DNA from: Pseudolabrys sp.
GTDB taxonomy: Bacteria; Pseudomonadota; Alphaproteobacteria; Rhizobiales; Xanthobacteraceae
Length of the DNA: 64,000 bases
Direction: 5' to 3'
Assembly (NCBI GenBank): GCA_019689975.1
Contig: JADGGK010000003.1
Coordinates: 1 to 64,000 of the forward strand
In this document: positions 52,152 to 61,945 of the stretch, piece after piece
Position numbering within the stretch: the stretch's first letter is position 1
Layout: each line of letters begins with the position of its first letter
Program-made: the position numbers and the translations under genes
Notes under the pieces: generated by a model
The model's input: the letters and a program-made list of their open reading frames with translations, nothing else
Database searches by the model: none
Told to the model about the DNA's origin: nothing

Positions 52152-52186
52152 CGTCATGGCGAAAAGCCCCGCGAGGGGCAATGACG
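52152..52186. terminator. nested inverted repeat between convergent genes
   Basis: CGTCAT...ATGACG encloses GCCCC-GCGA-GGGGC. It lies between two convergent genes and may end transcripts in both directions. It shares CCCGTCAT with the dispersed repeats at 37401 and 55278. Confidence 0.4.
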
Positions 52187-52260
52187 CGATCGAGGGCGGG
52201 CCTGTTCAACTCTGGATTGCTGCGCCGCGCACGAACCGATCCGTATCAGCGCAATCGATT

Positions 52261-52839
52261 CTAGTTGCGCGCAATGATCTCTCGCTCCCCGCGATGAACG
52301 ATCATTGCCGAGGAGAGCTTGCCGGGCGTGCGTCGCATGAGAATGGACGGACGGCGCTGCCGCAGGGCGCTTCGCCGCCGTCGGCGCGGCCGCGGTCGGT
52401 CGACGCGCAGCGCGCCAAGCCGCGCCACCGGCGCACGCCAGGCACCGCGCTCGTCACCGATCAGCAATGGCAGGCCGAGCACGTCGGCCCAATCTTGCCA
52501 TGCGGATATCGCGTTGCCCGGTTCCGCCGTCACATGCAGCGGCAGGTTCAGATTTCCGTCATGGTGAGCGAGCATCACCGCGATGGCGGCATGGTCGTCG
52601 ACCGCGACGATGGTGAGCCCGACCCCGGAAAAGGCCGTCATGGGCAGATTGAGCGCCATCCGCATGCCGGAAACGGACCGACGCAGGATGACGCGCTCCC
52701 GATGCAGCTCGACCTCGCGTATCCGGTCGTCGGCTGCGTCGTCGGCCGTTGCGAACCGAACAGGCAGGGCGAACGGGTCGAGCCGCGCGCAGCGGCTCGA
52801 CCCGGCGGGACATCCGCCGTCTCGCATTTGACGCCTCAA
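52261..52839 (-). CDS. DUF6101 family protein
   Basis: 192 residues, Arg-rich. Recognised by the N-terminal PAGSSRCARLDPFALPVRFATAD, the middle RERVILRRSVSGMRMALNLP and the C-terminal RPRPRRRRRSALRQRRPSILMRRTPG, a layout I know from Bradyrhizobium and relatives as DUF6101. Function unknown; the basic tail could bind nucleic acid or anionic lipid (inference). Divergent from pmbA, 220 bases away. Confidence 0.75.
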   Translation of the reverse strand: MRRQMRDGGCPAGSSRCARLDPFALPVRFATADDAADDRIREVELHRERVILRRSVSGMRMALNLPMTAFSGVGLTIVAVDDHAAIAVMLAHHDGNLNLPLHVTAEPGNAISAWQDWADVLGLPLLIGDERGAWRAPVARLGALRVDRPRPRRRRRSALRQRRPSILMRRTPGKLSSAMIVHRGEREIIARN

Positions 52840-53059
52840 ACGCTCGCGGCGCCGAACTTATCGTTGTCCGGTCGCCGGCGCGGACCATGGCAAAGTTGCG
52901 TCGCGGTCCGCTTAATGTTTTCGGTTAATCAGTGGTGCCCCGTTGGAATGATTGACGGGACGTTGCGAACCATGATTGAGAAAGCCTTGCAGTGCGAGGC
53001 GCATTTTTCCCGAACCGGGAACAGCCCTGCGCCGCGATTGTCCGTAAGACCTGCTCGTC

Positions 53060-54421
53060 ATGCCTGCATCTGCGAACGACCTTTTCGACCAGAACAGCCT
53101 GATCGCCCGCGCCGAACAACTGATCGCGGCGGCCAAGGCAGCCGGCGCCGATCAAGCCGACGCGATCGTCGTGCGCTCGTTTTCGCTTTCCGTCGAGCTA
53201 CGCAACGGCGCCGTCGAGGAGTGCCAAAGTTCGGAAGGCGACGACCTGGGTCTGCGGGTCTTCGTCGGCCGGCGGCAAGCCGTGGTCTCGTCGAATGACG
53301 TTGCCGCCGATGTCACCGCGCTCGCCGAGCGCGCCATGGCCATGGCCAGAGCCGCGCCGGAGGACAAATATGCCGGGCTGGCCGACGCGGAACTGCTTGC
53401 GCGCGACTTTCCCGACCTCGACCTGGTCGATCGCGATCTCCCGAGCGTCACGCGGCTCGAGGATCTTGCCCGCGCCGCCGAAGACGCGGCCCTCGCCGTG
53501 AAAGGCGTTACCAAGTCAAACGGCGCTTCGGCTTCGACCGGCATCGGCGGCATCGTGCTGGTGACAAGCCACGGTTTTCAGGGCGCCTATTTCGCCTCGC
53601 ATCACGGTCTCTCGATGTCGGCGATCGCTGGCGAAGGCACGGCGATGGAGACCGACTACGACCACAGCTCGGCGCTGCACGCCGGCGATCTCGAACCGCC
53701 TGAAACCGTCGGTCGCAATGCCGGAGTGCGAGCCGTCGCCCGACTCAATCCGCGCAAGATCGCGACCTGCAAGGTTCCGGTCGTGTTCGAACCGCGCGTT
53801 GCTCGTTCCCTCGTCGCGCATCTCGCCGGCGCCGTGAACGGCGCGGCGATCGCGCGCAGAACGAGTTTTCTGCGCGACAAGCTGGGACAACAGGTTTTTG
53901 CCAGGCCGGTGACCATTATCGACGACCCGGTACGCCGCCGCGGCTTGCGCTCCCGACCTTTCGACGGCGAAGGCGTCACATCCAGACCTCTCGTCCTCGT
54001 CGAGAACGGCGTCCTGCGCTCGTGGTTGCTTGATTGTGCGAGCGCGCGCGAACTCTCGCTAAGCACGACCGGTCATGCCCAGCGCGGAACTTCATCTGCC
54101 CCGTCACCCGGACCGAGCAATCTGCATATGATGCCGGGCGACGCTGATCCGGCTACCTTGATCGCCGACATCAAGGAAGGTCTATACGTCACGGAACTCA
54201 TCGGCATGGGAGTCAACATGGTGACCGGCGATTACAGTCGCGGCGCCGCCGGCTTCTGGATAGAAAACGGCGAACGTACCTATCCCGTCAGCGAAGTCAC
54301 CATCGCCGGAAATCTGCTTGACATGTTCCGCTCGCTGACACCCGCGAACGATCTGTCATTCCGCTACGCCACAAATGCGCCGACATTGCGAGTGGAGGGC
54401 CTGACCGTTGCCGGCCGATGA
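53060..54421 (+). CDS. pmbA: TldD/PmbA family metalloprotease subunit
   Basis: 453 residues. PmbA (TldE) forms with TldD a protease that processes small peptides such as microcin precursors. Family stretches: RNGAVEECQSSEGDDLGLRVFVGRRQAVVSSND near the N terminus, FEPRVARSLVAHLAGAVNGAAIARRTSFLRDKLGQQVF, and YVTELIGMGVNMVTGDYSRGAAGFWIENGE. The HExxxH zinc motif of TldD is absent, as expected for the PmbA partner. TldD itself is not in the window. Followed at once by the inositol-phosphatase-family gene. Confidence 0.93.
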   Translation: MPASANDLFDQNSLIARAEQLIAAAKAAGADQADAIVVRSFSLSVELRNGAVEECQSSEGDDLGLRVFVGRRQAVVSSNDVAADVTALAERAMAMARAAPEDKYAGLADAELLARDFPDLDLVDRDLPSVTRLEDLARAAEDAALAVKGVTKSNGASASTGIGGIVLVTSHGFQGAYFASHHGLSMSAIAGEGTAMETDYDHSSALHAGDLEPPETVGRNAGVRAVARLNPRKIATCKVPVVFEPRVARSLVAHLAGAVNGAAIARRTSFLRDKLGQQVFARPVTIIDDPVRRRGLRSRPFDGEGVTSRPLVLVENGVLRSWLLDCASARELSLSTTGHAQRGTSSAPSPGPSNLHMMPGDADPATLIADIKEGLYVTELIGMGVNMVTGDYSRGAAGFWIENGERTYPVSEVTIAGNLLDMFRSLTPANDLSFRYATNAPTLRVEGLTVAGR

Positions 54422-55211
54422 TCTGGTTTCTTTGCGGGCGTCGCTCGAGTCGTTGATGCGGGAAGCAGGCCAACTTGCGCGCGCGACCGCGCGCAGACCG
54501 TTCCGGCGCTGGACCAAGGGAGCGGACCGGTCGCCGGTGAGCGAAGGAGATATCGCGGTCAACGAGTTTCTGCGTGAGCGATTGTCCCGGCTGGTGCCGC
54601 AGGCCGGCTGGCTGTCGGAAGAGACGGCCGACGTTCCAGGCGCACGCCACGAATCGTTGATCTGGATCGTCGACCCCATCGACGGCACGCGCGCCTATAT
54701 CGCCGGGGCGGAGGATTGGACCATTTCGGTCGCGCTGGTGGAGAAGCGGCGGCCGGTGCTCGCCGCGCTTTATGCACCCGCGACCGACGAGATGTTTTCG
54801 GCCGCGCGCGGACAAGGCGCGACATTGAACGATGTCCGCATTCGGGCCCATGATGACGCAACGCTCGTCGGCGCGCGGCTGGCAGGACCGCGACGGACCC
54901 TCGATCGCATGGCCGCGCGCGAGCCGGAGATCGTCCCCATACCCAAAATTCACTCGCTGGCGCTGCGGCTTGCCCGCGTCGCCCAGGGAGAATTGGATGC
55001 CGCTTTTGCCGGCGGCGGCGCCCATGACTGGGACCTTGCGGCCGCCGATCTGTTGTTGCATGAAGCCGGCGGCGTCCTCACCGACGTGACCGGCTCGCCG
55101 TTGAACTACACCAATGGCCGTGTGGAGCACGACGCGTTGATCGCCGCCGGACCGGCACGTCACCGGACTTTGCTCGCGCTCATGCACGGCCGGCTGTCGG
55201 AGTTCGTCTAG
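54408..55211 (+). CDS. inositol monophosphatase/CysQ-family phosphatase
   Basis: 267 residues. Lithium-sensitive Mg-dependent phosphatase fold: Glu pair in GWLSEETADV, WIVDPIDGTRAYIAG (metal motif A) and HDWDLAAADLLLHEAGG (motif B). Substrate may be 3'-phosphoadenosine-5'-phosphate or an inositol phosphate; not decidable here. The start is a TTG 8 bases after GGAGGG, within the last 14 bases of pmbA; no ATG lies near. Confidence 0.88.
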   Translation: MPADDLVSLRASLESLMREAGQLARATARRPFRRWTKGADRSPVSEGDIAVNEFLRERLSRLVPQAGWLSEETADVPGARHESLIWIVDPIDGTRAYIAGAEDWTISVALVEKRRPVLAALYAPATDEMFSAARGQGATLNDVRIRAHDDATLVGARLAGPRRTLDRMAAREPEIVPIPKIHSLALRLARVAQGELDAAFAGGGAHDWDLAAADLLLHEAGGVLTDVTGSPLNYTNGRVEHDALIAAGPARHRTLLALMHGRLSEFV

Positions 55212-55277
55212 ACGCGCGCCACTTCGGAATTTACGATGAGATGTCGTTCGTGCTAGAGCGGATTCCGGCGCAATTGA

Positions 55278-55313
55278 CCCGTCATTGCGGGCGCAGCGAA
55301 GCGATCCAGAATT
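55278..55313 (+). repeat. dispersed intergenic repeat, copy 2
   Basis: CCCGTCATTGCG followed by GGCGCAGCGAAGCGATCCAG, matching copy 1 at 37401-37440 on the other strand in its head and tail. It lies in the gap before the DUF4170 gene. Confidence 0.45.
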
Positions 55314-55441
55314 GACTTTGCCGATCCTGGGCTGCTTCCTCGCCCTGCTGGGCTCTTGGCAGTGACGGGTCCGATTGGATCCCATCGGAACCTGCTCCAG
55401 CCGCTACGCCTTGCCGGAATATCGGGAATTCCGCGGGTGCC

Positions 55442-55705
55442 ATGACCTCTCGAGACATGTCGCAACCAGGCAAACAGCTCCTTCATCTCGTTTTCGGCGG
55501 CGAATTGACCGAGCTCGGCGGCACCGAATTCCGCGACCTCGGCAAGCTCGATATTGTGGGTATCTTTCCCAACTATGCGAGCGCCTACGCGGCCTGGAGA
55601 GCCAAGGCGCAGCAGACCGTGGACAATGCCCATATGCGCTATTTCATCGTCCATCTGCACCGGTTGCTCGACCCGCAGGGGTCGGTAAAGCCTGCGAACG
55701 GTTAG
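55442..55705 (+). CDS. DUF4170 domain-containing protein
   Basis: 87 residues (ATG at 55457 also possible). Core QLLHLVFGGELTELGGTEFRDLGKLDIVGIFPNYASAYAAWRAKAQQTVDNAHMRYFIVHLHRLLDP is the DUF4170 family, widely conserved in Hyphomicrobiales. Function unknown; it is consistently found beside the Kdo/lipid A genes, here 7 bases before the acyltransferase. Confidence 0.9.
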   Translation: MTSRDMSQPGKQLLHLVFGGELTELGGTEFRDLGKLDIVGIFPNYASAYAAWRAKAQQTVDNAHMRYFIVHLHRLLDPQGSVKPANG

Positions 55706-55712
55706 CAAGCCG

Positions 55713-56420
55713 ATGTCGCTGCTCAAGCGCCTTGCCGTTTCGTCCGCATTTCAAGAGGCCGTTGCATGGGCGGGTGCATGGTATCTCCGCTTCGCCTGGG
55801 CGACGTCGCGGCCCGTGGTCGAGCCTGCCGACATTTACGACACGGTCGACCTGCCGGTAATTCTGACGGTCTGGCACGGCCAGCACTTCTTGCTGCCGTT
55901 CCTCAATCGCGGCAAGGTACGCCACCGCGCCAAGGTCCTGATTTCGCGTCACCGCGACGGCGAGATCAATGCCCGGATTGCGGCCCGCCTCGGCGTAACC
56001 GCGATCCGCGGCTCCGGCGCGCACAATGGAGAATTCAACCGCAAGGGCGGCGCCGCCGCTTTCGCCGAAATGCTCACTGCGCTGGGCGAGGGCTATAACA
56101 TTGCAATCACGGCCGATGTGCCGAAGATCGCGCGCGTTGCGGGCATGGGCGTCGTCAAACTCGCGCAATATTCCGGGCGTCCGATCTACCCCATCGCATT
56201 GGCCTCAAGCCGGCGAATCGTGCTCGACAACTGGGATCGTTCCGCGGTCAATCTTCCCTTCAGCCGCATGGGTCTCGTGGCCGGGAACCCGATTTATGTG
56301 CCGCGGGAAGCCAACGACGCGACCTTGGAGTCCGCGCGACAAAAAGTCGAGAACGAACTCAATCGCGTGACCGCGCGCGCCTATGACATTGCCGACCGCG
56401 GAAAGGTCCGCTCGCCGTGA
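55713..56420 (+). CDS. DUF374 lysophospholipid acyltransferase-family protein
   Basis: 235 residues. DUF374 layout: VILTVWHGQHFLLPF supplies the His of the usual acyltransferase H(x4)D-like site, followed by SRHRDGEINARIAARLGVTAIRGSGAHNGEF and GYNIAITADVPKIARVAGMGVVKLAQYSGRPIYPIALAS. Probably transfers an acyl chain in lipid A or membrane lipid assembly (inference from family and from waaA/lpxK next to it). Overlaps waaA by 4 bases. Confidence 0.9.
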   Translation: MSLLKRLAVSSAFQEAVAWAGAWYLRFAWATSRPVVEPADIYDTVDLPVILTVWHGQHFLLPFLNRGKVRHRAKVLISRHRDGEINARIAARLGVTAIRGSGAHNGEFNRKGGAAAFAEMLTALGEGYNIAITADVPKIARVAGMGVVKLAQYSGRPIYPIALASSRRIVLDNWDRSAVNLPFSRMGLVAGNPIYVPREANDATLESARQKVENELNRVTARAYDIADRGKVRSP

Positions 56421-57715
56421 GCGATCGTCTGCCGGGATCCCTGCGCGCCTATCGCCTGCTCTCGATTGCGGCGCGACCCCTGGCGCCGCTTCTGCTCGAT
56501 GCGCGTCGTCGGCGTGGCAAGGAACTGGGAACCCGTCTGATGGAAAGACGCGGCCGCGCGGGCTGCCACCGGCCCGATGGGGCGTTGGTCTGGCTTCATG
56601 CGGCAAGCGTCGGCGAGCTCGCGAGCGTCCTGCCGCTTGTCGAACGCATTGCCGGATCGGAGGTCAATGTGTTGGTGACGACCGGCACCGTCACTTCGAG
56701 CGAGCTTGCCGGCCAGCGGCTGCCCGCGCACGTCGTTCACCAGTTCGTTCCCGTTGATGTGCCCCGCTATGTTCGTCGATTTCTCGATCATTGGCGACCC
56801 GATCTTGCCCTTTTCGTCGAGTCCGACCTTTGGCCGAATCGTCTCATCGAGGCGTCGCGGCGGCGCGTCCCGATTATCATCGTCAACGCGCGACTGTCGG
56901 AAGCGTCATTCCGGCGCTGGCGTCTGCTGCCCGGGGCCATCGCCAATCTGCTGCATCGCGTCGATCTGTGCCTCGCCCGGACCCATGGCGACGCGGAACG
57001 GTTTGCGGCGCTCGGTGCGCCGCGCATCGTCACGGCGGGCGATCTCAAGCTTGATGTCCCGCCGCCGCCGTGCGACGGCGCGAAGCTCGCGGCGCTGCAT
57101 GCGGCGATCGGTACGCGGCCGGTGATTGCCGCGGCCTCGACACATGAAGGCGAGGAACACGCGATGACCGAAGCGCATCTTCGCCTCAAAGCCCGGTTCC
57201 CCAAGCTGTTGACCTTGATCGTGCCGCGGCACCCGGAACGCGGCTCCTCGGTCGCAGACCTGGCGTTCCGAAAGGGACTCGTCGCCTGTGTGCGCTCGCG
57301 CGGCCAACTGCCGACGCCGAAGACCGAAATCTATGTCGTGGATACGGTGGGCGAGCTTGGGCTGATCTATCGTCTGGCGCCGATCGTGTTCGTGGGCGGC
57401 TCGCTGGCACGGCATGGCGGGCAGAATCCGATCGAACCGGCGAAACTGGGAGCGGCCATCGTGCACGGGCCGAACGTCTGGAATTTTGCCGAGATTTATG
57501 CCGCTCTCGACAGGGCGCGCGGCGCCGAGCGCGTCGACGATACGGACCGTCTCGTCGCCGAACTGGGCGCGCTGATGGCGGATCCGGCCCTGCGCCAGGA
57601 GCGCGCGGATCAGGCGCGTGCCACCGTCGCAGGCCTCGGCGGCGCGCTCGAGCGCACATTGCAGGAGATTGAGCCCTATCTCCTGCAATTGCGTTTGGTC
57701 AACCATCATGCATGA
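56417..57715 (+). CDS. waaA: 3-deoxy-D-manno-octulosonic acid (Kdo) transferase WaaA
   Basis: GT30 membrane-bound transferase adding Kdo to lipid A precursor from CMP-Kdo. N-terminal membrane-associated segment (YRLLSIAARPLAPLLLDAR), acceptor-side motif LVWLHAASVGELASVLPL with the catalytic-type Glu, FVESDLWPN, and donor domain VPRHPERGSS and FVGGSLARHGGQNPIEPAKLG. 432 residues. Overlaps its neighbours on both sides, so it is translationally coupled. Confidence 0.97.
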   Translation: MSDRLPGSLRAYRLLSIAARPLAPLLLDARRRRGKELGTRLMERRGRAGCHRPDGALVWLHAASVGELASVLPLVERIAGSEVNVLVTTGTVTSSELAGQRLPAHVVHQFVPVDVPRYVRRFLDHWRPDLALFVESDLWPNRLIEASRRRVPIIIVNARLSEASFRRWRLLPGAIANLLHRVDLCLARTHGDAERFAALGAPRIVTAGDLKLDVPPPPCDGAKLAALHAAIGTRPVIAAASTHEGEEHAMTEAHLRLKARFPKLLTLIVPRHPERGSSVADLAFRKGLVACVRSRGQLPTPKTEIYVVDTVGELGLIYRLAPIVFVGGSLARHGGQNPIEPAKLGAAIVHGPNVWNFAEIYAALDRARGAERVDDTDRLVAELGALMADPALRQERADQARATVAGLGGALERTLQEIEPYLLQLRLVNHHA

Positions 57716-58703
57716 GCCGTCATTTTGGTGGCGCGGCGCGGGTCTCGCTGCCGCGCTGCTGACCCCCGTGGCGGCCTGCTACGGTACCGTCGTCGAACAT
57801 GCCATGGCGCGAAAGGGCCGACGCGCGCCCGTTCCCGTCATTTGCGTAGGAAATTTCACGCTCGGCGGCGCGGGCAAGACGCCGACGACCGTGGCAATCG
57901 CGCGCATGCTGCAGGCGGAGGGTATGACGGTCTGCGCGTTGACCCGCGGTTACGGCGGCCGAACCGTCGGACCGCATCGGGTCGATGCCGGTGCCGATCA
58001 TGCACGACTTGTCGGCGACGAGGCGCTGCTGTTGGCCGAGATCGCGCCGACGATCGTCGCGCGCGACCGCGCCGCCGGCGCAGCGCTCGCCGCGGCGCAG
58101 GGAGCCGACGTCATCGTCATGGATGACGGCCTGCAGAACCCGTCGCTGGTCAAAAATTTCACCCTTGCCGTCGTCGACGGTCGGCGCGGCATCGGCAACG
58201 GCCGGGTCTTTCCGGCGGGGCCTTTGCGGGCACCGCTCGAGGCGCAGCTGGCCGTGACCGATGCGCTGCTCCTGGTCGGCGATGGAGAGACGCCGCATCC
58301 CATCGCCTCGCGTGCGTCCCGTCTTCCCGTCTATCGCGGACGTCTGGTTCCCGACCCTTCGGCGCTGCGAGAGCTCGAAGGCCGCCGCGTGTTGGCGTTT
58401 GCCGGCATCGGCGACCCTGGAAAGTTTTTTGCCACCGCACGGGCTGCCGGTCTTGCGGTCGTGCGGTGCAAAGCCTTCCCCGATCATCACCGTTTCACCG
58501 CCGAGGAAGCCATGGATCTCCTCGCGCAGGCCGAACGCGAGCAGCTCACGCTCGTGACCACCGAGAAGGACCACGCGCGCATGCGCGGCGAGCCGCCCCT
58601 GGCGGAGCTTGCGGCGCGCGCACGCCCCCTGCCGGTGACGATGGAGATCGTTCAAAAGAACGATCTGCGGCAGCGGGTGCTGAGCGTGCTCGATCGCGTC
58701 TGA
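57708..58703 (+). CDS. lpxK: tetraacyldisaccharide 4'-kinase LpxK
   Basis: Phosphorylates the 4' position of the lipid A disaccharide using ATP. N-terminal membrane-associated segment (WWRGAGLAAALLTPVAACYG), Walker A in GNFTLGGAGKTPT, LTRGYGGR, and MDDGLQNPSLVKN. 331 residues from MHEPSFWWR; the ATG lies 8 bases inside waaA. The track start at 57618 is extended. Confidence 0.96.
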   Translation: MHEPSFWWRGAGLAAALLTPVAACYGTVVEHAMARKGRRAPVPVICVGNFTLGGAGKTPTTVAIARMLQAEGMTVCALTRGYGGRTVGPHRVDAGADHARLVGDEALLLAEIAPTIVARDRAAGAALAAAQGADVIVMDDGLQNPSLVKNFTLAVVDGRRGIGNGRVFPAGPLRAPLEAQLAVTDALLLVGDGETPHPIASRASRLPVYRGRLVPDPSALRELEGRRVLAFAGIGDPGKFFATARAAGLAVVRCKAFPDHHRFTAEEAMDLLAQAEREQLTLVTTEKDHARMRGEPPLAELAARARPLPVTMEIVQKNDLRQRVLSVLDRV

Positions 58704-58707
58704 AGGC

Positions 58708-58932
58708 TCAGCGACGATAGGCTGCGCGATGCCGTTGCAGCACCGCCTCCGGCGAGGCATAGGCCTCCTGCAAGTCAACGCTCCAGTATTTGAGTTCTTC
58801 GAGCGGGATGGCCTGGCCCGTGACCGCACAGCGGACGAAGGCGCCTGGCCTGACGACGCGGAAGTCGCCGTCCAGATAACGGATTTCGGCCTCGCCGTTC
58901 ATCGGCGCGGGGCGGTCGGAGCGGTTCAGCAC
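58708..58932 (-). CDS. DUF2093 domain-containing protein
   Basis: 74 residues: AEIRYLDGDFRVVRPGAFVRCAVTGQAIPLEELKYWSVDLQEAYASPEAVL, the DUF2093 family. One Cys in RCAVTG. Function unknown. Convergent with lpxK, 4 bases apart, an arrangement I recall in many related genomes. Confidence 0.9.
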   Translation of the reverse strand: MLNRSDRPAPMNGEAEIRYLDGDFRVVRPGAFVRCAVTGQAIPLEELKYWSVDLQEAYASPEAVLQRHRAAYRR

Positions 58933-59037
58933 AGCGAAACTTCCCTTGGCGGGTCGCCGGGAAACATGAAGATAGTCGCTTGTCGGCGTCCGCGAAACCC
59001 CTAAGGCCGGTCCGAGCGAGCGATCGCGCGTGCGGGC

Positions 59038-60468
59038 TCAGAGCAAGCGCCCCTGGCCGCTCGCACCGCCGCCGCCGCGCCCGCGCGGCTTTGGGCGCAT
59101 CGGCGCGGATACCGCCGAAGGCGAGCCTTCGGCGACGGCCGCCACCCGACCGTCGGCAAATTCGATGGCAAGACGCATGCCGGGGAGTACGCTCGCTGCC
59201 GCGCGCAACGGGTGTCCCGTCTCGTCGCGCACCAGCGCAAAACCTCGCCTGAGCACCTCGCGATACGAGAAGGCGACCAGCAATTGGCCGGCCGCCGTCA
59301 GCCGTTGCACGCGGCGCTCATGTGCGACGGCAACAGCGCGGCGGCGGCGTCCGTCCAGGGCTGCCAGCCTTTCGGCGCCACGTATCAAGCGATGCCGCAG
59401 GAGCCGGGGAGACAGTCGTGCCGCAACGCGGGCCAGCTGCGCGCGATGCAGCTGCGCGTTGGCCGCGAGCGCACGCGGCAGTCGCTCGACAAGCGCATCG
59501 AAGTGCTGGCGCGGCGCCGCGACAATGTCTTTCGGCAGGCCACGCGCCAGAAGCACGAGTTCCTTGCGCCGCTGCGCGAGGCCGCGCTGCCAGGCTGCAA
59601 TCTGCCGCGCGCCGAGCGCCACGAGCCGGGCCATGAGGTCGCTGCGCACGGGAACGGCCAGTTCCGCGGCGGCGGTCGGCGTCGGCGCGCGCTTGTCGGC
59701 GGCGAAATCGATCAAGGTCACGTCGGTCTCGTGCCCCACCGCCGAAATGAGCGGGATCTCGCTCGCCGCCGCCGCGCGCACGACGATCTCTTCGTTGAAT
59801 GACCAAAGGTCCTCCAGCGAGCCGCCGCCACGCGCGACGATGATCAGATCGGGCCGCGGCACGGGTCCGCGTTCGGGCAATTCGTTGAATCCCTCAATGG
59901 CCGCGGCGACTTCGGCGGCGGAGGTCTCGCCTTGGACGCGTACCGGCCAAACCAGCACGCGGCGCGGGAATCGCGCTTCCAGACGATGCAGGATATCGCG
60001 GATGACCGCGCCCGTGGGCGAAGTGACGACGCCGATCACGCGCGGCAGAAACGGCAGGTCGCGTTTGCGCGCTTCGTCGAACAGCCCCTCGGAGGCGAGC
60101 TTCTTCTTGCGTTCCTCGAGGAGCTTCATCAGCGCGCCGACGCCCGCCGGGGCCAGCGTATCGATAATGATCTGATAGGTGGAACGTCCTGGATAGGTCG
60201 TCAGGCGGCCGGTGACGACGACTTCGAGCCCCTCCTCCGGCTTCACGCGCATGCGGCCGTAGGCGCCCTTCCAGATGACGGCTTCGAGACGCGCGTTCTC
60301 GTCCTTGAGCGCAAAATAGACATGTCCCGAGGAATGCGGCCCCTTGAATCCCGATACCTCTCCGCGGACGCGTACATAGGCGTAGGCATCCTCGACCGTT
60401 CGCTTCAGCGCGGCGGAAAGCTCGGAAACGGTCCATTCCACAAGATTGTTGAGAGCCGGGTCGGTCAT
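59038..60468 (-). CDS. xseA: exodeoxyribonuclease VII large subunit XseA
   Basis: Large subunit of the single-strand exonuclease ExoVII, acting in repair. N-terminal OB fold ([34 protein letters not shown]), catalytic domain ([60 protein letters not shown]), and a long coiled coil. C terminus is Gly/Arg-rich. 476 residues. XseB is not in the window. Divergent from purD across 103 bases. Confidence 0.97.
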   Translation of the reverse strand: MTDPALNNLVEWTVSELSAALKRTVEDAYAYVRVRGEVSGFKGPHSSGHVYFALKDENARLEAVIWKGAYGRMRVKPEEGLEVVVTGRLTTYPGRSTYQIIIDTLAPAGVGALMKLLEERKKKLASEGLFDEARKRDLPFLPRVIGVVTSPTGAVIRDILHRLEARFPRRVLVWPVRVQGETSAAEVAAAIEGFNELPERGPVPRPDLIIVARGGGSLEDLWSFNEEIVVRAAAASEIPLISAVGHETDVTLIDFAADKRAPTPTAAAELAVPVRSDLMARLVALGARQIAAWQRGLAQRRKELVLLARGLPKDIVAAPRQHFDALVERLPRALAANAQLHRAQLARVAARLSPRLLRHRLIRGAERLAALDGRRRRAVAVAHERRVQRLTAAGQLLVAFSYREVLRRGFALVRDETGHPLRAAASVLPGMRLAIEFADGRVAAVAEGSPSAVSAPMRPKPRGRGGGGASGQGRLL

Positions 60469-60571
60469 CAGGGTCGCGTCGGGCGAAGATCTTGCGATAG
60501 GTCGTAAAAACCTGTTTCAGACGGTTACGTGTCCCGGTCAAGCCGGGGTGTCAGGGGAAACGAGGGCCGGC

Positions 60572-61846
60572 ATGAACATTCTTATCCTTGGTTCCGGGGG
60601 GCGTGAGCATGCGCTGGCCTGGAAGATCGCGGCAAGCCCGCTCGCAACCAAGGTTTATTGCGCGCCGGGTAATGCCGGGATCGCGCGCGAGGCGGAATGC
60701 GTCGCGCTCGACCTCACGGACCACGGTTCGATCGTCGCTTTTGCCAAGGCGAAGCGAGTCGATTTCGTCGTCGTGGGGCCGGAAGCGCCGCTCTGCGCCG
60801 GGATCGTCGATGATCTGGAAGCGGCAGGCATCAAATCCTTCGGGCCGACCAAATGGGCGGCGCGTCTCGAGGGCTCGAAGGGCTTCGCCAAGGACCTCTG
60901 CAAAGCGCACAACATTCCGACTGCCCCCTATCGGCGCTTCAAGCGGGCCCAGGAAGCGAAGGCCTATGTTGCCGCGAAAGGCGCACCGATCGTGGTCAAG
61001 GCGGACGGACTTGCCGGCGGCAAAGGCGTCGTGGTTGCCGCATCGGTCGCGGAAGCGCAAACGGCGATCGACGCGATGTTCGGCGGTCGCTTGGGCGCGC
61101 CGGCCTGGGAGGTCGTGGTGGAGGATTTTCTTTCCGGCGAGGAAGCCTCCTTTTTCGCGCTTTGCGACGGTGAAACCGTGCTTCCGCTCGCCTCGGCACA
61201 GGACCACAAGCGCGTCGGCGACGGCGACACCGGACCCAATACCGGCGGCATGGGCGCCTACTCGCCGGCGCCGATCATGACCCCGGCAATGGAAGCACGC
61301 GTCATGGATGAGATCGTGCGGCCGACAGTGCGCGCGCTTGCACGCATGGGCGCCCCCTACAGGGGTGTGCTGTTTGCAGGATTGATGATCACCGATCAAG
61401 GCCCGCAGCTCGTCGAGTACAATGTTCGCTTCGGCGACCCGGAATGCCAGGTGCTGATGTTGCGATTGAAATCCGACTTGCTGCCAGCGCTGCTCGCGGC
61501 TCGCGACGGCCAGCTGAAGAACTTCGACTTGCGTTGGACGGAAGAGGCGGCCCTGACGGTGGTGATGGCCGCGAAAGGCTATCCCGGCACGTATGAAAAA
61601 GGCGCAGCCATCGGCGGCCTCGAAGCCGCCGCGCAGGTGGAGGGTGTCGAGATTTTCCACGCCGGCACCAAGGCCGACGGCGATCGCGTGCTCGCGCATG
61701 GCGGACGCGTGCTCAACATCTGCGCGACAGGCAAAACCGTGCGGGAAGCACAGGCGCGCGCCTATCAGGCAGTCGATCGTATTCAATGGCCGGGCGGATT
61801 CTGCCGCCGCGACATCGGCTGGCGCGCAATTGCACGGGAGCAATGA
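60572..61846 (+). CDS. purD: phosphoribosylamine--glycine ligase PurD
   Basis: ATP-grasp enzyme, second step of purine synthesis (GAR synthetase). [19 protein letters not shown] at the N terminus, [21 protein letters not shown] loop [38 protein letters not shown], and [13 protein letters not shown] (metal site). 424 residues. Start at the ATG after GAGGG; the track ORF from 60446 includes the xseA promoter side. Confidence 0.97.
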   Translation: MNILILGSGGREHALAWKIAASPLATKVYCAPGNAGIAREAECVALDLTDHGSIVAFAKAKRVDFVVVGPEAPLCAGIVDDLEAAGIKSFGPTKWAARLEGSKGFAKDLCKAHNIPTAPYRRFKRAQEAKAYVAAKGAPIVVKADGLAGGKGVVVAASVAEAQTAIDAMFGGRLGAPAWEVVVEDFLSGEEASFFALCDGETVLPLASAQDHKRVGDGDTGPNTGGMGAYSPAPIMTPAMEARVMDEIVRPTVRALARMGAPYRGVLFAGLMITDQGPQLVEYNVRFGDPECQVLMLRLKSDLLPALLAARDGQLKNFDLRWTEEAALTVVMAAKGYPGTYEKGAAIGGLEAAAQVEGVEIFHAGTKADGDRVLAHGGRVLNICATGKTVREAQARAYQAVDRIQWPGGFCRRDIGWRAIAREQ

Positions 61847-61945
61847 ACGCGATCGCCGACCCCGTCGCGGCTTACGCCAACGCCGCCTTGCGGGACGGCG
61901 ACCCGTAAACCAAAGTAAGATATTCAACCAACGTAGAGATGGCGA

